Shown: positions 34,680 to 42,336 of the stretch, one piece after another
How positions within the stretch are numbered: position 1 is the stretch's first letter
Layout: each line of letters opens with the position of its first letter
Assembly (NCBI RefSeq): GCF_018614775.1
Contig: NZ_JAGGOF010000069.1
Span: 1 to 42,336 of the forward strand
From: Pseudomonas fluorescens
GTDB lineage: Bacteria; Pseudomonadota; Gammaproteobacteria; Pseudomonadales; Pseudomonadaceae
DNA length: 42,336 nt
Direction of reading: 5' to 3'
Program-made: the position numbers and the translations under genes
Notes under the pieces: generated by a model
What the model saw: only the letters and a program-made list of their open reading frames with translations
What the model was told of the DNA's origin: nothing
Databases searched by the model: none

Positions 34680-37085
34680 TTGAAGAAATCCACCGCAGCA
34701 CCTAAAACAGTCGTCCCGCTCTGGCGCCAGCAATTGCACTACCGGCTCAAGGAAGGTGCATTGATCGCTATCGGTGCCTTGTGCCTGTTCCTGATGATGG
34801 CCTTGCTGACCTACGGCAAGGACGATCCGGGCTGGAGCCACAACAGCAAGATCGACGACGTGCAGAACTTCGGCGGGCCGGCTGGTTCCTACAGCGCCGA
34901 CATCCTGTTCATGGTGCTGGGTTATTTCGCCTACATTTTCCCGCTGCTGCTGGCGATCAAGGCCTATCAGATCTTCCGCCAGCGCCACGAGCCCTGGGAA
35001 TGGAGCGGCTGGCTGTTCTCCTGGCGCCTGATCGGCCTGGTGTTCCTGGTGCTGTCGGGGGCCGCGCTGGCCCATATCCACTTCCATGCTCCCACTGGCC
35101 TGCCGGCAGGGGCGGGCGGGGCGCTGGGGGAAAGCCTCGGCGACCTGGCGAAAAACGCCCTGAACATCCAGGGCAGCACCCTGCTGTTCATCGCCCTGTT
35201 CCTGTTCGGCCTGACGGTGTTTACCGACCTGTCGTGGTTCAAGGTCATGGACGTCACCGGCAAGATCACCCTCGACCTGATCGAGCTGATCCAGGGCGCC
35301 ATGAACCGCTGGTGGGCGGCGCGCACCGAGCGCAAGCAACTGGTGGCGCAACTGCGCGAAGTCGATGACCGCGTCCACGAGGTGGTCGCCCCGACCGTGC
35401 CGGACAAACGTGAGCAGGCCAAGGTCAAGGAACGCCTGATCGAGCGCGAGCAGGCGTTGAGCAAGCACATGTCCGAGCGCGAGAAGCAGGTGCCGCCGGT
35501 CATCACCATGGCCCCGCCCAAGCCGCCGGAGCAGAGCAAGCGCGTGCAGAAAGAGAAACAGGCGCCGCTGTTCGTCGACAGCGCGGTGGAAGGCACCTTG
35601 CCGCCGATCTCGATCCTCGACCCGGCCGAAAAGAAGCAGCTCAATTATTCCCCCGAATCCCTGGCGGCCGTCGGCCATTTGCTGGAAATCAAGCTCAAGG
35701 AATTCGGCGTCGAGGTCTCGGTGGATTCGATTCACCCGGGCCCGGTCATTACCCGCTATGAGATCCAGCCGGCCGCCGGCGTGAAGGTCAGCCGCATCGC
35801 CAACCTTGCCAAGGACCTGGCACGCTCCCTGGCCGTGACCAGCGTGCGGGTGGTGGAAGTGATTCCCGGCAAGACCACCGTGGGTATCGAGATCCCCAAC
35901 GAAGACCGGCAGATCGTGCGCTTCTCCGAAGTGTTGTCGACGCCTGAATACGACAACCACAAGTCGCCGGTCACCCTGGCCCTGGGCCACGACATCGGCG
36001 GCAAGCCGGTCATCACCGACCTGGCGAAGATGCCTCACCTGCTGGTAGCCGGTACCACCGGTTCCGGTAAATCGGTGGGGGTGAACGCGATGATCCTGTC
36101 GATCCTGTTCAAGTCCGGCCCGGAAGACGCCAAGCTGATCATGATCGACCCGAAAATGCTTGAGCTCTCGATCTACGAAGGCATTCCGCACTTGCTGTGC
36201 CCGGTGGTCACCGACATGAAGGACGCCGCCAACGCCTTGCGCTGGAGCGTGGCCGAGATGGAGCGTCGCTACAAGCTGATGGCCAAGATGGGCGTGCGTA
36301 ACCTGTCGGGCTTCAACGCCAAGGTGAAAGAGGCCGAGGAGGCTGGCACGCCGTTGAGCGACCCGCTGTATCACCGCGAGAACATCCACGATGAGGCGCC
36401 GCTGCTGCACAAGCTGCCGACCATCGTGGTGGTGGTGGACGAATTCGCCGACATGATGATGATCGTCGGCAAGAAGGTTGAAGAACTGATCGCCCGGATC
36501 GCCCAGAAAGCCCGTGCCGCCGGTATCCACCTGATTCTGGCGACGCAGCGGCCGTCGGTGGACGTGATCACCGGCCTGATCAAGGCCAACATCCCGACCC
36601 GCATGGCGTTCCAGGTGTCGAGCAAGATCGACTCGCGGACCATCATCGACCAGGGTGGCGCCGAGCAACTGCTGGGTCACGGTGACATGCTCTACATGCC
36701 GCCGGGCACCAGCCTGCCGATCCGTGTACACGGCGCGTTCGTTTCCGACGACGAAGTGCACCGCGTGGTAGAGGCCTGGAAGCTGCGTGGCGCGCCTGAG
36801 TACAACGACGACATCCTCAATGGCGTCGAGGAAGCCGGCAGTGGCTTCGAGGGCAGCAGCGGTGGCGGTGACGACGATGCTGAAACCGACGCGCTCTATG
36901 ACGAAGCGGTACAGTTCGTCCTGGAAAGCCGCCGGGCCTCGATTTCCGCCGTGCAGCGCAAGCTGAAGATCGGCTACAACCGCGCCGCACGCATGATCGA
37001 AGCCATGGAAATGGCCGGGGTCGTGACGGCCATGAACACCAACGGCTCGCGCGAAGTACTGGCGCCGACGCCGATGCGCGACTAA
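34680..37085 (+). CDS. ftsK: DNA translocase FtsK
   Basis: Divisome-anchored DNA pump that clears and aligns the terminus region and activates XerCD at dif, 801 residues. About four membrane helices lie in the first 190 residues. A short charged linker follows (about 210-300, much shorter than in E. coli), then the motor with Walker A GTTGSGKS at 458-465 and VVVVDEFADMMM, and a C-terminal gamma winged-helix domain (VLESRRASISAVQRKLKIGYN). The start is taken as TTG at 34680, with AGGAAAAG upstream, because an in-frame stop lies at 34632-34634 and no ATG or GTG is available before the membrane region. It is followed by lolA after 57 bp. Confidence 0.95.
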   Translation: MKKSTAAPKTVVPLWRQQLHYRLKEGALIAIGALCLFLMMALLTYGKDDPGWSHNSKIDDVQNFGGPAGSYSADILFMVLGYFAYIFPLLLAIKAYQIFRQRHEPWEWSGWLFSWRLIGLVFLVLSGAALAHIHFHAPTGLPAGAGGALGESLGDLAKNALNIQGSTLLFIALFLFGLTVFTDLSWFKVMDVTGKITLDLIELIQGAMNRWWAARTERKQLVAQLREVDDRVHEVVAPTVPDKREQAKVKERLIEREQALSKHMSEREKQVPPVITMAPPKPPEQSKRVQKEKQAPLFVDSAVEGTLPPISILDPAEKKQLNYSPESLAAVGHLLEIKLKEFGVEVSVDSIHPGPVITRYEIQPAAGVKVSRIANLAKDLARSLAVTSVRVVEVIPGKTTVGIEIPNEDRQIVRFSEVLSTPEYDNHKSPVTLALGHDIGGKPVITDLAKMPHLLVAGTTGSGKSVGVNAMILSILFKSGPEDAKLIMIDPKMLELSIYEGIPHLLCPVVTDMKDAANALRWSVAEMERRYKLMAKMGVRNLSGFNAKVKEAEEAGTPLSDPLYHRENIHDEAPLLHKLPTIVVVVDEFADMMMIVGKKVEELIARIAQKARAAGIHLILATQRPSVDVITGLIKANIPTRMAFQVSSKIDSRTIIDQGGAEQLLGHGDMLYMPPGTSLPIRVHGAFVSDDEVHRVVEAWKLRGAPEYNDDILNGVEEAGSGFEGSSGGGDDDAETDALYDEAVQFVLESRRASISAVQRKLKIGYNRAARMIEAMEMAGVVTAMNTNGSREVLAPTPMRD

Positions 37086-37142
37086 CGACCTGAGCGGCCT
37101 GCATCACGCCGCTCGCACCCCTACGCATTCATGAGGACTCCC

Positions 37143-37766
37143 ATGCGCCTGATTCGCATGTTGCTGTTGCCCGTACTGGCCCTGACCACCTTGTCGGCCC
37201 ACGCTGACGAAAAGGACGTGGCGCGCCTGACCCAGCTGTTGGAAACATCCAGGACCCTGACGGCGCGCTTCTCCCAGTTGACCCTGGACGGCAGCGGCAC
37301 CCAGTTGCAGGAGACCGCCGGCGACATGGCGTTGCAGCGTCCGGGCCTGTTCTACTGGCACACCGACGCACCGGCCGAGCAACTGATGGTGTCCGATGGC
37401 AAGAAAGTCTCCCTGTGGGACCCGGACCTGGAGCAGGTCACCATCAAGACCCTTGACCAGCGCCTGACCCAGACCCCGGCGTTGCTGCTGTCGGGTGACA
37501 TTTCCAAGATCAGCCAGAGCTTCGACATCAGCGCCAAGGAAGCGGGTGGCGTGATTGACTTCACCCTCAAGCCCAAGACCAAGGACAGCCTGTTCGACAG
37601 CCTGCGCCTGTCGTTCCGCAACGGCCTGGTCAATGACATGCAACTGATCGATAGCGTCGGCCAGCGCACCAATATCCTGTTCACGGGTGTGAAGGCCAAC
37701 GAACCGATCGCCGCGTCCAAGTTCAAGTTCGACATCCCCAAGGGCGCGGATGTGATCCAGGAATAA
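37143..37766 (+). CDS. lolA: Outer-membrane lipoprotein carrier protein LolA
   Basis: Periplasmic chaperone that takes lipoproteins released by LolCDE to LolB at the outer membrane, 207 residues. The signal peptide MRLIRMLLLPVLALTTLSAHA ends with AHA before DEKD. The mature half-barrel shows FSQLTLDGSG and RPGLFYWHTDAP. The start at 37143 is supported by TGAGGA 5 nt upstream; an ATG four codons earlier (37131) overlaps that ribosome site and is less likely. Confidence 0.97.
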   Translation: MRLIRMLLLPVLALTTLSAHADEKDVARLTQLLETSRTLTARFSQLTLDGSGTQLQETAGDMALQRPGLFYWHTDAPAEQLMVSDGKKVSLWDPDLEQVTIKTLDQRLTQTPALLLSGDISKISQSFDISAKEAGGVIDFTLKPKTKDSLFDSLRLSFRNGLVNDMQLIDSVGQRTNILFTGVKANEPIAASKFKFDIPKGADVIQE

Positions 37767-37778
37767 ACACAGTCCCCT

Positions 37779-37868
37779 TGTGGGAGCGGGCTTGCTCGCG
37801 AATGCGATTTAACATTCAACATTGATGCTGACTGACATACCGCATTCGCGAGCAAGCCTGCTCCCACA
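37779..37868. repeat. REPIN between lolA and rarA
   Basis: Arms 37779-37806 and 37841-37868 form a 28-bp inverted repeat with one mismatch, with the core GTGGGAGCGGGCTTGCTCGCG. It is a variant of the REPIN core with GGGCTTG and AATGCG. It sits 12 bp after lolA and 43 bp before rarA, so it may influence the lolA-rarA mRNA. Confidence 0.92.
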
Positions 37869-37911
37869 TGGAACTCCGGCAGCAGGATCAAATGAGGTTG
37901 CACAAGCAGTG

Positions 37912-39237
37912 ATGGACCTGTTTCGAAGCGCCCCGATTGCCCAGCCATTGGCCGCCCGCCTGCGCGCGACCAATCTGGATGAGTACGTCGGCCAGGAACA
38001 CGTGCTCGCGCGCGGCAAGCCGCTGCGCGAAGCCCTGGAGCAGGGTGCCTTGCACTCGATGATCTTCTGGGGCCCGCCAGGCGTGGGCAAGACCACCCTG
38101 GCGCGGCTGTTGGCGGAAGTCTCCGACGCGCATTTCGAAACGGTGTCCGCAGTGCTGGCCGGGGTCAAGGAAATCCGCCAGGCGGTAGAAATCGCCAAGC
38201 AGCAGGCCGGCCAGTACGGCAAGCGCACCATCCTGTTCGTCGACGAAGTGCATCGCTTCAACAAGTCCCAGCAGGACGCGTTCCTGCCGTATGTCGAGGA
38301 CGGTACGCTGATCTTCATTGGCGCAACCACCGAAAATCCCTCCTTCGAACTCAACAACGCCTTGCTGTCGCGCGCGCGCGTCTATGTGCTCAAGAGCCTC
38401 GACGAGGCCGCGATGCGCAAGCTGGTACACCGGGCGCTGACCGAGGAGCGCGGCCTGGGCAAGCGTCAGCTGAGCCTCAGCGATGAAGGCTTCCAGATAC
38501 TGTTTTCGGCCGCCGATGGCGATGGCCGGCGGTTGCTCAACTTGCTGGAAAACGCCTCCGACCTGGCCGAGGACAACAGCGAGATCGACGTCGAGCTGCT
38601 GCAAAGCCTGTTGGGCGATACCCGTCGACGCTTCGACAAGGGGGGCGAGGCGTTCTACGACCAGATTTCGGCGTTGCACAAATCCATCCGTGGTTCCAAT
38701 CCCGACGCGGCCTTGTACTGGTTTGCGCGGATGATCGACGGCGGTTGCGACCCGTTGTACCTGGCGCGGCGCGTGGTGCGCATGGCCAGCGAGGACATCG
38801 GCAATGCCGACCCGCGGGCCCTGAGCCTGTGCCTCTCGGCCTGGGACGTGCAGGAGCGCCTCGGCAGTCCGGAAGGCGAGCTCGCCGTGGCCCAGGCCAT
38901 CACTTACCTGGCCTGCGCGCCGAAAAGCAACGCGGTGTACATGGGCTTCAAGGCGGCCATGCGCAGTGCCACCGAGCACGGTTCCCTCGAGGTGCCGCTG
39001 CACCTGCGCAACGCGCCGACCAAACTCATGAAACAGCTGGGTTATGGCGAGGAATACCGCTATGCCCACGATGAGCCGGACGCCTATGCGGCCGGCGAAG
39101 ACTATTTTCCCGACGAACTCGAACCCCAGCGGTTCTATCAGCCCGTGCCTCGAGGCCTGGAGCTGAAGATCGGCGAGAAGCTCAACCATCTGGCGCAACT
39201 CGATCGCCTGAGCCCACGACAGCGGAGAAAACCTTGA
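37912..39237 (+). CDS. rarA: Replication-associated recombination protein A (MgsA/RarA)
   Basis: AAA+ ATPase of the RarA/WHIP family that acts at stalled replication forks with SSB and RecA, 441 residues. Walker A GPPGVGKT is at 54-61, Walker B is ILFVDEVHRFNKSQQD, and the arginine-finger region LLSRARVYVL is seen. The start at MDLFRSAPIAQPLAARLRA fits the family; upstream in-frame codons run into the REPIN and are not coding. It overlaps crcB at its stop (TTGA). Confidence 0.97.
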   Translation: MDLFRSAPIAQPLAARLRATNLDEYVGQEHVLARGKPLREALEQGALHSMIFWGPPGVGKTTLARLLAEVSDAHFETVSAVLAGVKEIRQAVEIAKQQAGQYGKRTILFVDEVHRFNKSQQDAFLPYVEDGTLIFIGATTENPSFELNNALLSRARVYVLKSLDEAAMRKLVHRALTEERGLGKRQLSLSDEGFQILFSAADGDGRRLLNLLENASDLAEDNSEIDVELLQSLLGDTRRRFDKGGEAFYDQISALHKSIRGSNPDAALYWFARMIDGGCDPLYLARRVVRMASEDIGNADPRALSLCLSAWDVQERLGSPEGELAVAQAITYLACAPKSNAVYMGFKAAMRSATEHGSLEVPLHLRNAPTKLMKQLGYGEEYRYAHDEPDAYAAGEDYFPDELEPQRFYQPVPRGLELKIGEKLNHLAQLDRLSPRQRRKP

Positions 39238-39608
39238 TCCCCTTGATCCTTGCAGTGTCCGCCGGCGGCGTTACCGGCACGTTGTTGCGTTTCGCCACGG
39301 GCAACTGGATCAATGCAAATTGGCCCCGGTACTTCTATACCGCGACGCTCGCCGTTAATATCGTGGGCTGTCTGCTGATCGGCGTTCTATACGGTCTGTT
39401 TTTGATGCGTCCCGAAGTGCCCATCGAGGTACGCGCGGGGCTGATGGTTGGCTTTCTCGGCGGCCTGACGACTTTTTCATCCTTTTCACTGGATACGGTG
39501 CGCCTGCTGGAAAGCGGGCAGGTGCCGCTGGCCCTGGGCTACGCGGCCATCAGCGTATTCGGCGGGCTGCTCGCCACCTGGGTCGGCCTGTCCCTGACCA
39601 AACTTTGA
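39234..39608 (+). CDS. crcB: Fluoride ion channel CrcB/Fluc
   Basis: Small dimeric fluoride channel of the Fluc family that expels F- across the inner membrane, 124 residues and four helices. The Fluc motif GGLTTFSSFSLDTVRL and the first-helix GGVTGTLLRF and NIVGCLLIG motifs are present. The start is TTG at 39234-39236, overlapping the rarA stop (TTGA), which suggests translational coupling. No fluoride riboswitch was seen, and the upstream sequence is rarA coding. Confidence 0.97.
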   Translation: MIPLILAVSAGGVTGTLLRFATGNWINANWPRYFYTATLAVNIVGCLLIGVLYGLFLMRPEVPIEVRAGLMVGFLGGLTTFSSFSLDTVRLLESGQVPLALGYAAISVFGGLLATWVGLSLTKL

Positions 39609-39623
39609 TAACGAGAGACCGAC

Positions 39624-40904
<1,281 letters not shown>

Positions 40905-42299
40905 ATGGACTATTTGCCACTGTTCCACAACCTGCGCGGCAGCCGCGTGCTGGTGGTTGGCGGCGGGGAAATTGCCTTGCGCAAATCTCGCCTGCTCGCC
41001 GACGCCGGTGCGTTGTTGCGGGTGGTCGCACCCGAAATCGACTCGCAATTGCGCGAACTGGTCAGTGGCAGCGGTGGCGAATGCGTCCTGCGCGGTTACC
41101 TTGAGTCAGACTTGGACGGCTGTAGCCTGATCATCGCGGCCACCGATGACGAACCGCTCAACGCCCAGGTCTCGGCCGATGCCCACAAGCGCTGCGTGCC
41201 GGTCAACGTGGTGGATGCGCCAGCGCTGTGCAGCGTGATTTTCCCGGCGATTGTCGACCGCTCGCCGCTGGTGATCGCGGTGTCCAGTGGCGGCGATGCC
41301 CCGGTGCTCGCGCGGCTGATCCGGGCCAAGCTGGAAACCTGGATTCCATCGACCTATGGGCAGCTCGCCGGATTGGCGGCGCGCTTTCGCAGTCAGGTCA
41401 AAGGCCTGTTCCCGGATGTCCAGCAACGCCGGGCATTCTGGGAGGACGTATTCCAGGGGCCGATCGCCGATCGCCAATTGGCCGGGCAGGGCGCCGAGGC
41501 CGAGCGTCTGCTGCGGGAAAAGATTGCCGGCCAGGCGCCTGATGCATCGGGTGAAGTTTATCTGGTGGGTGCCGGGCCGGGTGATCCGGACCTGCTGACC
41601 TTCCGCGCCCTGCGCCTGATGCAACAGGCGGACGTGGTGCTCTACGACCGTCTGGTGGCGCCGGCGATCCTTGAGCTGTGCCGGCGTGATGCCGAACGGG
41701 TCTATGTCGGCAAGCGTCGCTCCGAACACGCCGTGCCTCAGGACCAGATCAACCAGCAACTGGTGGACCTGGCCAAACAGGGCAAGCGTGTGGTGCGGTT
41801 GAAGGGCGGCGATCCGTTCATCTTCGGTCGCGGTGGGGAAGAGATCGAGGAACTGGCGGCTCATGGCATCCCGTTCCAGGTTGTTCCGGGTATTACCGCA
41901 GCCAGTGGTTGCGCGGCCTACGCCGGGATCCCGCTGACCCATCGCGACTATGCCCAGTCGGTGCGCTTCATCACCGGCCACCTCAAGGACGGCAGCAGCG
42001 ATTTGCCATGGGCAGACCTGGTCTCCCCGGCCCAGACGCTGGTGTTCTACATGGGCCTGGTGGGTTTGCCGATCATCTGCAACGAGCTGATCAAGCACGG
42101 CCGCGGCGCGGATACACCGGCGGCACTGATTCAGCAGGGCACGACGTCCAACCAGCGGGTGTTCACTGGCACCTTGGCGGACTTGCCACGGCTGGTGGCG
42201 GAGCATGAGGTCCATGCGCCGACGCTGGTGATCGTTGGGGAAGTGGTGCAGCTGCGCGAGAAACTGGCGTGGTTCGAGGGCGCGCAGGGGCAGGTCTAA
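40905..42299 (+). CDS. cysG: Siroheme synthase
   Basis: Multifunctional enzyme: methylates uroporphyrinogen III twice (C-terminal SUMT domain, from about residue 216), then oxidises precorrin-2 and inserts Fe2+ (N-terminal Met8/SirC-like domain). The result is siroheme for sulfite and nitrite reductases. The protein has 464 residues. The N-terminal NAD-binding loop is GGGEIALRKS, D104 (NVVDAP) is the conserved catalytic aspartate, and S128 in SSGGDAPVLAR corresponds to the phosphoserine of the Salmonella enzyme. The SUMT part shows VGAGPGDPDLLTFRAL. It starts right at the serS stop. Confidence 0.98.
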   Translation: MDYLPLFHNLRGSRVLVVGGGEIALRKSRLLADAGALLRVVAPEIDSQLRELVSGSGGECVLRGYLESDLDGCSLIIAATDDEPLNAQVSADAHKRCVPVNVVDAPALCSVIFPAIVDRSPLVIAVSSGGDAPVLARLIRAKLETWIPSTYGQLAGLAARFRSQVKGLFPDVQQRRAFWEDVFQGPIADRQLAGQGAEAERLLREKIAGQAPDASGEVYLVGAGPGDPDLLTFRALRLMQQADVVLYDRLVAPAILELCRRDAERVYVGKRRSEHAVPQDQINQQLVDLAKQGKRVVRLKGGDPFIFGRGGEEIEELAAHGIPFQVVPGITAASGCAAYAGIPLTHRDYAQSVRFITGHLKDGSSDLPWADLVSPAQTLVFYMGLVGLPIICNELIKHGRGADTPAALIQQGTTSNQRVFTGTLADLPRLVAEHEVHAPTLVIVGEVVQLREKLAWFEGAQGQV

Positions 42300-42312
42300 A
42301 AGACCGCGTGAT

Positions 42313-42336
42313 GATCGTCCCCACGCTCCGCGTGGG
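42313..42336. repeat. Fragment of the GTTCCCACGC palindromic repeat
   Basis: 24 bp identical, apart from one base, to 31407-31430 of the 110-bp element, cut by the window end. Its CCCACGC-TCC-GCGTGGG hairpin, 14 bp after cysG, may mark the end of the transcript. Confidence 0.7.

Noticed and set aside
39000..39233. Fluoride riboswitch before crcB
   Set aside because: The sequence upstream is uninterrupted rarA coding and crcB is translationally coupled. No crcB-motif fold was recognised.

Overview
The window is a G+C-rich, tightly packed stretch of a Pseudomonas chromosome, most like the P. fluorescens group. The support is the protein sequences, the gene order aceA / GNAT / cupin / purB-hflD-mnmA-nudJ / idh-icd / cspD-clpSA / infA-bpt-aat-trxB / ftsK-lolA-rarA-crcB-serS-cysG, and REPIN repeats built on a GTGGGAGC...GCTCCCAC core. 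No sign of recent gene transfer, phage, insertion sequence, CRISPR array, rRNA or tRNA was seen. All protein genes look intact.

Region 1 (12-15007, minus strand) is the complete respiratory complex I operon nuoABCDEFGHIJKLMN with nuoC and nuoD fused, ending in an intrinsic terminator. Most junctions overlap or are short. The exception is a 142-bp nuoF-nuoG gap holding a strong hairpin. Upstream of nuoA, a 629-bp spacer carries two adjacent Fur-like boxes, a structured plus-strand segment with U-tract hairpins, a REPIN and the aceA terminator.

Region 2 (15637-18803) has aceA (isocitrate lyase) with an unusually long leader (about 390 nt), a good sigma-70-like promoter and a perfect 8+8 palindrome abutting its -35. 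A periplasmic protein of unknown function with a secretin-like N-domain and a GNAT acetyltransferase follow. Region 3 (18796-23791, minus) holds roxA, purB, hflD, mnmA and nudJ, an order also found in E. coli. Two tandem related REPINs separate it from idh.

Region 4 (24139-28117) is a divergent pair of non-homologous NADP isocitrate dehydrogenases, monomeric idh and dimeric icd. Together with aceA the window therefore encodes the competing enzymes for isocitrate. Region 5 (28194-34362) has cspD divergent from clpS-clpA, which has a heat-shock-type promoter candidate, followed by infA, bpt, aat and trxB. ClpS, ClpA, Bpt and Aat make up the bacterial N-degron recognition and tagging machinery. 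Region 6 (34680-42299, plus) runs ftsK, lolA, rarA, crcB, serS and cysG, with ftsK and crcB starting at TTG.

The coding content is housekeeping. No wholly new multigene system is visible. The signals worth a second look are intergenic: the Fur-like boxes and possible small RNA between nuoA and aceA, the palindrome at aceA, the orphan plus-strand terminator before ftsK, the nuoF-nuoG hairpin, and the repeat families.
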